From: JAGLQQ01 sp043806135
GTDB lineage: Bacteria > Omnitrophota > Gorgyraeia > B26-G9
Direction of reading: 5' to 3'
Length of the DNA: 14,559 nucleotides
Assembly (NCBI GenBank): GCA_043806135.1
Contig: JAZDHG010000107.1
Coordinates: 1-14,559 of the forward strand
A program made the position numbers and the translations under genes. Position 1 is the first letter of the stretch, and every line of letters begins with the position of its first letter. Shown in pieces: positions 1 to 10,200 of the stretch. Below the pieces are notes generated by a model. That model was given only the letters and a program-made list of their open reading frames with translations, did not search any database and had not been told where the DNA came from.

Positions 1-120
1 TCCCTTCGCAGCCAGAACATGCGTAATCGCTGACGTTAAGGTTGTCTTACCATGATCAACATGTCCGATCGTTCCGATGTTGACATGCGTTTTATTCCTC
101 TCAAATTTCTCTTTCGCCAC
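1..120 (-). CDS. tuf: Elongation factor Tu, N-terminal fragment (second tuf copy, cut by window edge)
   Basis: EF-Tu is the GTPase that brings aminoacyl-tRNA to the ribosomal A site. Only the first 40 codons are present; the gene runs off the left edge. The translation begins VAKEKFERNKTHVNIGTIG and contains the complete P-loop GHVDHGKT at residues 19-26, followed by the family's TTLTSAIT segment. The start is taken as GTG at 118-120 because a strong Shine-Dalgarno (AGGAGGT, complement of 126-132) lies about 6 nt upstream and the next residues match the EF-Tu N-terminus; no in-frame ATG competes. It follows fusA by 17 bp, the classic str-operon order. A second tuf ends at the opposite side of the window, so the genome carries at least two tuf segments. 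Identity as EF-Tu is essentially certain; full length cannot be judged. Confidence 0.95.
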   Translation of the reverse strand, partial: MAKEKFERNKTHVNIGTIGHVDHGKTTLTSAITHVLAAKG

Positions 121-137
121 TATGCACCTCCTCTTAC

Positions 138-2213
138 TTAATATCGTCTGCCAATTAAATTTTCCTGTATTTGCCTTGGAACTTCAAAATAATAAGAAGG
201 TTCTATTGTATACATTCCGCGCCCTTGTGTCAAGCTTCTTATTACAGTTGCGTAACCAAACATCTCGGCCAGCGGTACAACTCCTCTGACAACCTTCGCA
301 TTTGCCCTGTCGCCCATTGACTCAATTTTGCATCTGCGCGAACCTAAATCTCCAATAACATCTCCCAGATATTCCGCTGGGATTACTGCCTCTAAAGACA
401 TTATCGGTTCCAGCAGTACGGAATACGCCTTTTTCAACCCATCTGTAAAAGCCATTGATGCGGCTATCCTGAACGCCAGCTCAGATGAATCAACTGCATG
501 GAACGAGCCGCCGACCAGCTTGACATCCACATTGATCACAGGATAACCTGCGAGTATTCCAGAACTGGCCGAACCAAGAACCCCCTCTTTGATCGCAGGG
601 ATAAATTCTCTTGGTATTACTCCTTTTGTAATATCACTCCTAAATTTAACCCCTTGCCCTCCATCGGTATGTGACATCTCAAGCACTACATGAGCATACT
701 GGCTTCGGCCGCCTGTTTGCTGAATAAACTTATTTTCAACTTCAACAGTTTTAGAGATCGTTTCTTTATATGCTACCTGCGGTTTGCCAACATTGGCTTC
801 TACCTTAAATTCCCGCAGCAAGCGATCAACAATAATTTCCAGGTGAAGTTCTCCCATTCCGGAGATTATTGTTTGTCCTGTATCTTTATCATTCTTAACC
901 TTAAAACTCGGGTCTTCTTCCTGCAACCGGCTCAAAGAAACCGCTAACTTATCCTGAGCTGCCTGTGTTGCCGGCTCAATCGCCAAGGACACTACCGGCT
1001 CAGGGAAATGCATGCTTTCTAAGATTATCGGCCTCTTAACATCGCATATCGTTTCTCCGGTTTGTGTATCTTTTAAACCGACCGCGGCTACAATGTCTCC
1101 GGCATAAACCTCTTCAACTATCTCCTGCTTGTTTGCATGCATCCTAAGCAGCTTGCCTATTCTTTCCTTGCGTTGCTTATTCGCATTGTAAACATGCGTG
1201 CCTGATTTTAAAATTCCGGAATAAACACGCAGGAATATCAGTTTACCCACATAAGAATCAGCCATTATTTTAAACGCTAAGGCGCTAAAAGCTTCGTTGT
1301 CGCTTGTGATACGCTTTTCCTTTTTCTCTGTTTCAGGCACAATTCCTTCCACCGGCGGCACATCAAGCGGACTGGGCAAATATTCACAAATGCCGTCGAT
1401 CAGCGGCTGAATACCGATATTGCGGAAGCTTGACCCGCAGAAAACAGGAACATAACTATATTTTAAAACAGCATTACGAATTGCCTTTTTAAGTTCATTG
1501 ATTCCCGGCTCTTGATTATGCACAAATTTTTCCATCAGCACAGGGTCGTGTTCTGCCGCTTTTTCAATCATTTGCATCCGGTAATTTTGAGCTAATTCCT
1601 GCAAATCATGGGGAATCTCTGCTGTTTGAAACTCCAGGCTTTCACTATTACGAGTAAACATATACGCTTTCATCTCAATAAGATCCACTGTCCCGGCAAA
1701 GTTTTCCTCAATCCCAATAGGGATCTGGACTGGAATTACTTTTGCACCTAAGCGGTTTCTCATCTGAGTGAGCACGCCGTAAAAGTCACAGCCTATTCTG
1801 TCCATTTTATTAATATACGCTATAAGCGGAATATGATAACGCTGCGCCTGTCTCCAAACTGTCTCAGACTGCGGCTCAACTCCGCCGACAGCGCATAAAA
1901 CAATTACTGCTCCATCTAAAACTCTCAAAGAACGTTCCACTTCTATTGTAAAATCTACATGACCAGGAGTATCAATTATGTTTAACCGATGCTCTTTCCA
2001 TAAGCATGTGGTGCTTGCGCTGGTGATTGTTATCCCGCGCTCCTGTTCCTGCACCATCCAGTCCATTGTTGCTGTGCCCTGATCAACTTCACCCATCTTG
2101 TAAACTCTGCCGGTATAAAATAAAATGCGTTCTGTTGTTGTTGTTTTCCCAGCATCAATATGCGCCATGATGCCGATATTTCTAATTTTTTCTAAAGGGA
2201 ATGATCTGGCCAT
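138..2213 (-). CDS. fusA: Elongation factor G (translocation GTPase)
   Basis: EF-G catalyses GTP-dependent translocation of tRNA and mRNA on the ribosome and, with ribosome recycling factor, splits post-termination ribosomes. The protein has 691 residues, normal for the family. The GTPase domain shows G1 AHIDAGKT at 17-24, the switch I stretch RGITITSAST near 59-68, G3 DTPGH at 81-85 and G4 NKMD at 135-138. Domains II to V follow, including the domain IV tip with SFHAVDSSELAF and the domain V segment EMFGYAT. No key residue is missing. The gene lies 82 bp after rpsG, a larger gap than elsewhere in the str part, and its Shine-Dalgarno is weak (AAGAAG before ATG). A candidate promoter sits in that gap. 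It is followed 17 bp later by tuf. It could only be confused with EF-G paralogues, but the intact motifs and operon position argue for the canonical factor. Confidence 0.98.
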   Translation of the reverse strand: MARSFPLEKIRNIGIMAHIDAGKTTTTERILFYTGRVYKMGEVDQGTATMDWMVQEQERGITITSASTTCLWKEHRLNIIDTPGHVDFTIEVERSLRVLDGAVIVLCAVGGVEPQSETVWRQAQRYHIPLIAYINKMDRIGCDFYGVLTQMRNRLGAKVIPVQIPIGIEENFAGTVDLIEMKAYMFTRNSESLEFQTAEIPHDLQELAQNYRMQMIEKAAEHDPVLMEKFVHNQEPGINELKKAIRNAVLKYSYVPVFCGSSFRNIGIQPLIDGICEYLPSPLDVPPVEGIVPETEKKEKRITSDNEAFSALAFKIMADSYVGKLIFLRVYSGILKSGTHVYNANKQRKERIGKLLRMHANKQEIVEEVYAGDIVAAVGLKDTQTGETICDVKRPIILESMHFPEPVVSLAIEPATQAAQDKLAVSLSRLQEEDPSFKVKNDKDTGQTIISGMGELHLEIIVDRLLREFKVEANVGKPQVAYKETISKTVEVENKFIQQTGGRSQYAHVVLEMSHTDGGQGVKFRSDITKGVIPREFIPAIKEGVLGSASSGILAGYPVINVDVKLVGGSFHAVDSSELAFRIAASMAFTDGLKKAYSVLLEPIMSLEAVIPAEYLGDVIGDLGSRRCKIESMGDRANAKVVRGVVPLAEMFGYATVIRSLTQGRGMYTIEPSYYFEVPRQIQENLIGRRY

Positions 2214-2266
2214 AACATGCTTCTTTATTTTCCCCGCATTCTACACCGTATACTTCTGTTTATTTC

Positions 2267-2295
2267 TATATATTAACTATCCGCAATAAAATCAA
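2267..2295 (-). promoter_or_regulatory. Candidate secondary sigma70-type promoter upstream of fusA
   Basis: On the minus strand a TTGATT box (2295-2290) and a TATATA box (2272-2267) are separated by exactly 17 bp, starting immediately after the rpsG stop codon. Each hexamer matches consensus at 4 of 6 positions. Transcription from it would start near 2260 and give a leader of roughly 45 nt before fusA. The region is AT-rich, so a chance match is quite possible. The unusually long rpsG-fusA gap gives modest support. It would let fusA and tuf be expressed above the rest of the operon. Confidence 0.3.
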
Positions 2296-2763
2296 TTACC
2301 AGCGGTAATGAGCAAAGGCCTTGTTGGCTTCAGCCATTTTATGAGTATCTTCTCTTTTTTTAATTACCGAACCCTCTCCTTTATAAGCATCCAGCAGTTC
2401 CTGCGCAAGCTTTTCTTCCATCGGTTTGCCTTTTCTGGCTCTGGCAAAGTTGCGGATCCAGCGCAGAGCAACTATAGTCCCTCTATCCTGCCTGATTTCC
2501 ATAGGAACCTGGTAAGTGGCTCCGCCTACTCGTCTTGCCTTAACCTCAAGTAGAGGACGCGCATTATCCAAAGCCTTCTTAAAAACTTCCAGGGCATTCT
2601 TGCTTGTTTTTTCTTCTAAAACCTCAAAAGAAGAATAAACTATGCGTTCTGCAACTGACTTTTTCCCTTTGGACATTACCATGTTCACAAGTTTGGTAAC
2701 TAAAATGCTATTATACTTTGGGTCTGGCTGTATCTGACGTTTTACTGCGCGTCTTCGACGCAT
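2296..2763 (-). CDS. rpsG: 30S ribosomal protein S7
   Basis: S7 is a primary binder of the 3' major domain of 16S rRNA; it nucleates assembly of the head of the small subunit and contacts the E-site tRNA. The 155-residue product is the usual size and starts MRRRRAVKRQIQPDPKY, with the conserved core motifs MSKGKKSVAERIVY, RRVGGATYQVPMEIR and the C-terminal HKMAEANKAFAHYRW. The start is well fixed by a strong AAGGAGG Shine-Dalgarno a few bases upstream and by the family N-terminus. The gene follows rpsL by 21 bp and is surely co-transcribed with it. In E. coli S7 represses the str operon translationally by binding the rpsL-rpsG junction; here the junction is only 21 bp, so the E. coli-type site is not evident. 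Confidence 0.98.
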   Translation of the reverse strand: MRRRRAVKRQIQPDPKYNSILVTKLVNMVMSKGKKSVAERIVYSSFEVLEEKTSKNALEVFKKALDNARPLLEVKARRVGGATYQVPMEIRQDRGTIVALRWIRNFARARKGKPMEEKLAQELLDAYKGEGSVIKKREDTHKMAEANKAFAHYRW

Positions 2764-2784
2764 GTTTCCTCCTTATAATTTCAA

Positions 2785-3159
2785 TTATTTCTTCGGTTTC
2801 TTTGTCCCGTAACAAGAACGGCTTCTTTTTCTGTCCGATACTCCAGCAGTATCAAGCGTTCCTCTGACTATATGATATCTAACCCCCGGCAAATCTTTTA
2901 CTCTGCCGCCGCGAACAAGCACAATGGAATGTTCCTGCAGATTATGGCCTTCGCCGGGTATATAAGCTGATACTTCGATGCCGTTAGTAAGTCTAACTCT
3001 TGCAATCTTGCGCAAGGCAGAATTAGGTTTTTTAGGAGTCATTGTACGTACCTGCAAACAAACTCCTCTTCTCTGCGGAGATTTTTGCAATGCAGGAGAT
3101 TTTGTTCTATTGCTTGATTTTTTTCTTCCCATTCTAATTAATTGACTAATTGTCGGCAT
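2785..3159 (-). CDS. rpsL: 30S ribosomal protein S12
   Basis: S12 sits at the decoding centre of the small subunit and helps set translational accuracy. The 124-residue protein begins MPTISQLIRMGRKK and has the diagnostic segments TPKKPNSALRK and GGRVKDLPGVRYH. The lysines in these two loops, whose replacement gives streptomycin resistance in model bacteria, are the wild-type residues here. The Shine-Dalgarno TAAGGAG overlaps the stop codon of rpoC, which ends 14 bp upstream of the start. Translation of rpsL is therefore probably coupled to that of rpoC, and the rif and str gene blocks form one transcript. It precedes rpsG with a 21-bp spacer. No insertion or truncation is seen. Confidence 0.98.
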   Translation of the reverse strand: MPTISQLIRMGRKKSSNRTKSPALQKSPQRRGVCLQVRTMTPKKPNSALRKIARVRLTNGIEVSAYIPGEGHNLQEHSIVLVRGGRVKDLPGVRYHIVRGTLDTAGVSDRKRSRSCYGTKKPKK

Positions 3160-3173
3160 CTTTGCTTTTCTCC

Positions 3174-6100
3174 TTAGATTACATTAAGAGCATCTACTTT
3201 TTTTTCTTCTGTTTTGCCATCACCCTTTTCGTGGATGATATGTATTTTTCTATGTGCATGGAAACCAGTTCCTGCCGGGATCAAATGTCCCATAATAACG
3301 TTTTCCTTTAAACCCAAGAGATGGTCGGTTTTTCCGCTAGCCGCAGCTTCTGTTAAAACGCGGGTGGTTTCCTGAAAACTTGCCGCAGAAATAAAACTTT
3401 CCGTAGTCAGCGATGCCTTGGTAATTCCTAAAAGGAGCGGCGTTGCGCTTGCCGGCTTGCCTTTCTTTTCCTGTAAAGCCTTGTTTATCCTGTCCAGAAC
3501 AAATTTATCAATCTGCTGTCCGGGGAGGAGATCTGTATCTCCGACATCTTCAATCCTTACTTTTTTGAGCATCTGCCGGACAATAACCTCGATATGCTTA
3601 TCATTAATATGAACTCCCTGCAGACGGTAAACCTCCTGTATTTCCGTAACCAAATGCTCCTGAAGTTTCTGCACACCGGAAACGCTTAATATGTCATGGG
3701 GTACCATCGGACCATCAGTAAGCACCTGTCCGGCGGTAACCATATCTCCTTTATATATATTAAGATGTTTTCCCGGCGGAATCAGATATTCTTTACTCAT
3801 GCCTGATGCACTCTTAATAATTACACGGCGCTGTCCTTTTTTCGGAGCTCCGAATTCAACAATTCCGTCAATTTCCGTAATGATCGCCGGGTCTTTAGGA
3901 CGACGCGCTTCAAATATTTCAGCAACTCTCGGCAAACCACCGGTAATATCTTTGGTCTTGGTTATTTTTCTCGGAGTTTTAGCAAGGAGACTTCCGCCTT
4001 CAACTTGCTGACCATCCTGAACAACAATATGTGCTCCAGACGGAATTGTATAAAAAGCCACAACCTCATCATTGTCATTATAAATAATAATCTGCGGATG
4101 ATAGTCGGCTTTATGATCAATAATAACTCGCTCCGTAAGTCCGGTCGAGGCATCAATTTCTTCACGCATAGTTACGTTTTCCTTGATATCTTCAAAGCGC
4201 ACCTTACCGTTTGATTCTGTTAAAATCTGAGAAGTATACGGATCCCAAGTTACGATAACCTGGTTCTTTTCTGCTTTTTTACCTTCAAGTATTGTCACGA
4301 ACGATCCGATCGGCACATTGTATATTTCCAGCTCTCTTTCAACGTCATCGTGTATACTTATCTGCCCGTTTCTGTTAAGAACGATCGTTTCCCCGTTTTT
4401 ATTTGTGACTGTACGCAGATTGTGGTACTTGATCAATCCTGAATGCTTCGCCTTAAACTGTGACTGCTCAACGATTCTCGAAGCAGTTCCTCCAATGTGA
4501 AAAGTCCTCATTGTAAGCTGTGTGCCCGGTTCACCTATCGACTGTGCGGCAACAATCCCTACTGCCTCACCCAGTTCAACTAAACGCTGTGTAGCCAGGT
4601 TGCGTCCGTAGCATTTCGCGCATACTCCCTGTGTGATCTCACAGGTTAACACGCTGCGGATTCTAATTCTCTCAAGGCCCAGCTGCTCGATTCTATCTGC
4701 CTTTTCTTCCGTTATTTCTTCGCCAATCGATACGATTGTCTTATCGGTTACGATATCAACCATATTATCAAGTGCTATGCGCCCGACAATTCTTTCTTTT
4801 AAACTGACAACAACATCGTCTCCCTCTGTAATTGCCGAGATAATAATCCCGTTTAATGTATGGCAATCATCCTGTGTAATGATCACATCCTGGGCAACAT
4901 CAATAAGACGGCGCGTTAAATATCCGGCATCCGCTGTTTTTAACGCTGTATCCGCAAGACCTTTTCTAGCACCGTGAGTCGAGATAAAAAACTCAAGTAC
5001 TGTCAGTCCTTCGCGGAAATTTGCCGTGATCGGGTTTTCAATAATTTCTCCGGACGGTTTAGCCATAAGACCGCGCATACCAGCAAGCTGGCGGATCTGC
5101 AGTTTGGAACCGCGGGCCCCGGAATCTGCCATCATGAAGATCGGGTTGAAATGATCCAATCCCTGGAAAACCTGGTCTGAAATCATATCACTAGCATGAG
5201 TCCAGATATCAATGATCTTGTTGTAACGTTCTCCTTCGGTAATGACTCCGCGCCTGTGCTGTTTTTCAACAATAGCAACATCAGAATGAGACTGTTCTAT
5301 TATTTTACTTTTACCTTCCGGGATCTTCAAATCATGCATAGAGATAGAAATTCCGCCCAATGTCGCATACTCAAAGCCGATTGCTTTTAGCGCATCAAGA
5401 AGAATAACCGTACGGTGATGTCCGAATCTTTTGTAGCAATCGGTAATAATCTTGCTAAGCTTTGTTTTCTCCATATGCTCATTTACAAAACCAAAACCAG
5501 GAGGCATGATTTGATTAAAAATTATACGGCCGATAGTGGTCTCTATAAATTCACTCCCGTGTCTTAAACGGCAGCGCTGATGAATTTCCGCTTCCTGGCA
5601 CTGGTGCGCAGTAAGTGCTTCGTCCATATCAGCATAAACATGCAGATCCTCTTTATTTAATGCCGGATCCCTGGGGCCGACTGTTGTCAGATAATAGCAG
5701 CCAAGTACAATATCTTGGCTGGGAGCAATAACCGGTCTACCGTCAGATGGTGAAAAAATATTATTTGTCGCAAGCATGATCAGGCGGCATTCCATCTGAG
5801 CCTCTGTTGAAAGCGGCACGTGCACTGCCATCTGGTCTCCGTCAAAATCAGCATTAAATGCCGTACATACAAGCGGATGGATACGGATTGCCTTTCCTTC
5901 TATAAGAACCGGCTCAAATGCCTGAATACCCAGGCGATGTAAAGTAGGAGCGCGGTTAAGCAATACAGGATGATCTCTGATAACTTCTTCTAATATATCC
6001 CATACTTCAAGCCTTGCGCGTTCAACCATTCTCTTGGCGCTTTTTACAGTATGGACAAGCCCTCTTTCACGTAATTTTTTAATTATAAACGGCTCGAATA

Positions 6101-7199
6101 ATTCCAATGCCATGCGTTTTGGTAAACCGCACTGATGCAGTTTCAGCTCAGGCCCGATAACAATAACCGAACGGCCGGAATAATCAACACGTTTTCCCAA
6201 AAGATTCTGGCGGAAGCGGCCCTGTTTACCCTTGAGCATATCGCTCAAAGATTTTAGAGGCCGATTACCAGGACCTAGCACAGGTCTACCGTGTCTGCCG
6301 TTATCAAAGAGCGCGTCCACTGCTTCCTGCAGCATGCGCTTTTCATTGCGCACGATCACATCCGGAGCTTTTAATTCCAGTAACTTTTTCAGTCTGTTGT
6401 TGCGGTTTATAACTCTGCGGTACAAGTCATTTAAATCACTTGTGGCAAACCTACCGCCGTCTAAAGGAACCAAAGGTCTCAGATCAGGAGGGATAACCGG
6501 TAAAACCCGCATAATCATCCATTCCGGTTTATTCCCGGATTTATTGATCGAATCAACTATTTTTAATGTTTTGATAAGCTTCTTAGTGGTTGCCTCTGCC
6601 TTGGTTGTCGCCAATTGTTTACGCAATTTTTTGGCTGTTTTATCAAGATCAACTTCTTCCAGCAAGCGGCTGATAGCCTCAGCGCCCATCATAGCCGTAA
6701 ACTTATTGCCGTATCTGTTACGGTATTCTCTATATCTGTCTTCAATCAAGAGTTCTTTTTTGTGTAAAGGAGTATCACCCGGATCAAGAACTACATATTC
6801 CTCATAATAAATAACTTTCTCTAATTCTCTCTGCGTCATATCCAGAAGCGCACCCAATCGCGATGGCATTGCTTTAAAGAACCAGACATGAGAAACTGGA
6901 GTCGCAAGATCAATATGCCCCATTCTTTTACGCCGCACATTAGAAAGAGTCACCTCTACCCCGCAACGATCGCAAATAATTCCCTTATGCTTTATCCGCT
7001 TATATTTTCCGCAATTACACTCCCAGTCTTTCGTCGGACCAAAAATCTTTTCGCAGAACAAGCCGTCTTTTTCCGGTTTCAGAGTGCGGTAATTAATAGT
7101 TTCCGGTTTTTTTATTTCACCCTTTGACCATGAAAGAATAACTTCCGGAGAAGCTATTCGTATTGATATAGCATTAAATGCATTTGCATCTTGTGCCAT
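3174..7199 (-). CDS. rpoC: DNA-directed RNA polymerase beta' subunit
   Basis: This is the catalytic clamp subunit of RNA polymerase. The 1341-residue protein has the N-terminal zinc ribbon (Cys61, Cys63, Cys76, Cys79), the Mg-chelating active-site motif NADFDGDQM at 449-457 with its three aspartates, the second zinc site (Cys779, Cys853, Cys860, Cys863), the bridge helix near 743-775 and the trigger loop starting MRTFHIGG near 897-904. A large insertion of about 170 residues (roughly 912-1083) splits the trigger loop before TGGLPRVAEIFEARRPK, at the same place as the SI3 module of E. coli beta'. That arrangement is typical of Gram-negative-type lineages. The start ATG has an AAGGAT Shine-Dalgarno and lies 11 bp after rpoB. 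The stop codon TAA forms part of the ribosome-binding site of rpsL. All catalytic residues are intact. Confidence 0.99.
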   Translation of the reverse strand: MAQDANAFNAISIRIASPEVILSWSKGEIKKPETINYRTLKPEKDGLFCEKIFGPTKDWECNCGKYKRIKHKGIICDRCGVEVTLSNVRRKRMGHIDLATPVSHVWFFKAMPSRLGALLDMTQRELEKVIYYEEYVVLDPGDTPLHKKELLIEDRYREYRNRYGNKFTAMMGAEAISRLLEEVDLDKTAKKLRKQLATTKAEATTKKLIKTLKIVDSINKSGNKPEWMIMRVLPVIPPDLRPLVPLDGGRFATSDLNDLYRRVINRNNRLKKLLELKAPDVIVRNEKRMLQEAVDALFDNGRHGRPVLGPGNRPLKSLSDMLKGKQGRFRQNLLGKRVDYSGRSVIVIGPELKLHQCGLPKRMALELFEPFIIKKLRERGLVHTVKSAKRMVERARLEVWDILEEVIRDHPVLLNRAPTLHRLGIQAFEPVLIEGKAIRIHPLVCTAFNADFDGDQMAVHVPLSTEAQMECRLIMLATNNIFSPSDGRPVIAPSQDIVLGCYYLTTVGPRDPALNKEDLHVYADMDEALTAHQCQEAEIHQRCRLRHGSEFIETTIGRIIFNQIMPPGFGFVNEHMEKTKLSKIITDCYKRFGHHRTVILLDALKAIGFEYATLGGISISMHDLKIPEGKSKIIEQSHSDVAIVEKQHRRGVITEGERYNKIIDIWTHASDMISDQVFQGLDHFNPIFMMADSGARGSKLQIRQLAGMRGLMAKPSGEIIENPITANFREGLTVLEFFISTHGARKGLADTALKTADAGYLTRRLIDVAQDVIITQDDCHTLNGIIISAITEGDDVVVSLKERIVGRIALDNMVDIVTDKTIVSIGEEITEEKADRIEQLGLERIRIRSVLTCEITQGVCAKCYGRNLATQRLVELGEAVGIVAAQSIGEPGTQLTMRTFHIGGTASRIVEQSQFKAKHSGLIKYHNLRTVTNKNGETIVLNRNGQISIHDDVERELEIYNVPIGSFVTILEGKKAEKNQVIVTWDPYTSQILTESNGKVRFEDIKENVTMREEIDASTGLTERVIIDHKADYHPQIIIYNDNDEVVAFYTIPSGAHIVVQDGQQVEGGSLLAKTPRKITKTKDITGGLPRVAEIFEARRPKDPAIITEIDGIVEFGAPKKGQRRVIIKSASGMSKEYLIPPGKHLNIYKGDMVTAGQVLTDGPMVPHDILSVSGVQKLQEHLVTEIQEVYRLQGVHINDKHIEVIVRQMLKKVRIEDVGDTDLLPGQQIDKFVLDRINKALQEKKGKPASATPLLLGITKASLTTESFISAASFQETTRVLTEAAASGKTDHLLGLKENVIMGHLIPAGTGFHAHRKIHIIHEKGDGKTEEKKVDALNVI

Positions 7200-7210
7200 A
7201 ATTATCCTTT

Positions 7211-10200
7211 CTACTTGCTTTTTCTTTTTATTTTTTTATCTTCTTCGTCCAGATCTGGCCCGTCCGTTCGAATATCCAAAGCTAAAGACTGAAGTTCTTT
7301 GACCAAAACGTTAAAAGACTCAGGAGTACTTGGCTTTAATGCGTTTTCTCCTTTTACGATCGATTCGTAAATCCTGGTTCTTCCGATAACATCATCACTT
7401 TTTACCGTCAGCAATTCCTGCAGTGTACTTGCCGCTCCATAAGCTTCCAGCGCCCACACTTCCATTTCTCCAAAACGCTGTCCTCCGAACTGGGCCTTTC
7501 CGCCCAAAGGCTGCTGCGTTACCAAAGAGTACGGACCAATCGAGCGGGCATGGATTTTATCATCAACAAGATGCGCAAGCTTTACGATATAAATATAACC
7601 TACGCAGATCTTGGACCCGAAATCAGCACCGGTAAAACCGTCTCTGACAATTACCTTTCCGTCCTCAGGAAGTCCTGCTTTATTCAATTCTTTTCTAATT
7701 TCAGTTTCCTGTGCTCCGTCAAAAACAGGACTGGCAATTTTAAAGCCCAGCACTTTGGCAGCCCATCCAAGATGCGTTTCCAGAAGTTGTCCAACATTCA
7801 TTCGAGATGGTACCCCCAGCGGGTTAAGCACTATTTCCACGGGAGTTCCATCCGGTAAAAACGGCATGTCTTCTTCAGGAAGTATACGGGCAATAACACC
7901 CTTATTTCCATGACGCCCGGCCATCTTATCCCCAACCGACAAACGTTTCTTGCTGGCAACAAGAACAACCACTTTCTTTAATACTCCGGGAGGAAGCTCG
8001 TCCCCGCGTTTTACTTTATCAAGCTCTCTCTCTTCTTCTTCTATAATCTCTTTAATCTGAGCATCCAGAAGTCTTATTGTCTTTTTAATCGTCTCGCCTA
8101 CCTGCAGATCATCCGAGATCTTAATACTGTCTAAATCAACGCGGTCAACCTTCTTTATATCTTGCTTTTTTACAACCTTATTTGCCCCGATAAGTATTGT
8201 TCCGGTTTCTTCATCCAGCAAACTGGCTGCCAGTTTTTTATTAACCAGCAAGTTGTATAATTTCTGATTGCGCTCCTTTTTCAATTTCTTAATCTGCTCG
8301 CTGTAGTATTTACGGATTTTGTCCGTCATACGCAGCTCATCGCTGACCTGCTCTTTGGACTTGCTTTTTAATCCTTTCCTGGAGAACACCCGTATATCCG
8401 TTACAACGCCTTCGATTCCCGGAGGTACTGTGAGCGACGTATCTTTTACATCCTGCGCTTTTTCACCAAAAATCGCCCTAAGCAGTTTTTCTTCCGGAGA
8501 TAATTCAGTTTCGCTTTTAGGTGTTACTTTTCCCACCAGGATATCACCCGGGTGAACATCCGCTCCTATGCGGACAATCCCATCTTCGCCTAAGTCCTTT
8601 AAAGACTCTTCGCCTATATTAGGGATATCCCTTGTGACCTCTTCATTACCCAGACGTGTATCGCGCGCTTCACACTCAAATTCCTCTATATGCACTGAAG
8701 TATAAAGATCTTCCTTTACTACTCTTTCGCTGATTAAAATAGCATCTTCGAAATTATATCCGCGCCAAGGCATAAAGGCTACCAGCACATTGCGCCCAAG
8801 AGCCAATTCGCCGTCTTTAGTGGCTGCCCCGTCCGCAATAATCTGGTCTTTTTTAATCTTCTGCCCTGTTTTAACCAATGGTCTCTGATTTACGCAGGTA
8901 GACGCATTCGAGCGGGAGAATTTCTTTAATGCATAGGTTTCATTATCAATCACTATTGAAGTAGCATCAACATATTTAACCACTCCGGGATGCTTTGCAA
9001 TAATAACAGATCCGGAATCTTGGGCAACTTTCTGCTCCATTCCTGTGCCTACCAATGGTGCTTCAGGATCAAGCAGCGGTACAGCCTGGCGTTGCATATT
9101 ACTTCCCATTAAAGCACGGTTGGCATCATCATGCTCCAAGAACGGAATAAGGCTCGCAGCAACACTAACCAGCTGGCGCGGTGAAACATCCATATAATCA
9201 ACTTCATTTCTTACAACCTTAGGAAAATCTCCTTTGTATCTGCAGGAGATCAAATCGTTGACAAAATGCCCTTTATTGTCAATGGGAGCATTAGCCTGAG
9301 CAATAACGTACTGGTCCTCAATATCAGCACTTAAGTACTCCGTCTTATCTGTTACTTTGCCGCTGACAACCTTGCGGTAAGGAGTCTCGATGAAACCAAA
9401 CTCATTAATACGTGAAAAAGTTGTAAGTGAAGCAATCAATCCGATATTCGGTCCTTCGGGAGTTTCAATAGGACAAATACGTCCGTAATGTGAATAGTGT
9501 ACGTCTCTTACTTCAAAGCCTGCTCTTTCCCGGCTTAATCCTCCTGGACCCAAAGCGCTTAGCCTTCTCTTATGGGTCAACTCGGAAAGCGGATTGGTCT
9601 GATCCATAAACTGCGACAGCTGACTGCGTCCGAAGAAATCCTTAATGACCGAAGAGATCAGTTTTGAATTGATCAGATTATGCGGCATTAACGTATCCAT
9701 TTCATAGATACCCATACGCTCGCGCACTGATCTCTCCATGCGGGCAAGCCCGATACGAAACTGATTCTGGACAAGTTCGCCTACAGTACGCACGCGTCTG
9801 TTGCCCAAATGATCAATATCGTCAAGCTTTCCTTCACCTCGTTTAAGTTTAATCAAATATTTTATAGTTCTGACCAAGGTTTCGCTATCAAGCACGCGGT
9901 TGTCCAGGGACTTTTTCATTTCCAGTTTTCTATTCAAAACAAAACGCCCCACTCTGCCTAGATCATAACGCTTCTCATCAAATATCAAGCGCTCGATTAA
10001 AGTCTGCGCTGATTCTATGGTTACCGGATCGCCCGGACGAAGACGACGGAAAATCTCAAACAGCGCTTCTTCTCTGTTTGTCGTTCTATCCTTTTCCAGA
10101 CAATTTATGATCTCCGGACCGTCAACAACAAAACAATTTATCCCCTTTACCCCCATGTCCAGAAGCTGGTCAACGCCATGCTTTGTCAATCTGGATCCAG

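Noticed and set aside
2295..2309. ATTACC/GGTAAT hairpin at the rpsG stop as a terminator
   Set aside because: Only 6 bp with a three-base loop, formed largely by the conserved S7 C-terminal codons, and without a real U-run.
6232..6807. Plus-strand open frame of 191 codons inside rpoC
   Set aside because: It lies fully antisense to a conserved part of beta' and has low-complexity Ser/Leu-rich composition typical of a shadow frame.
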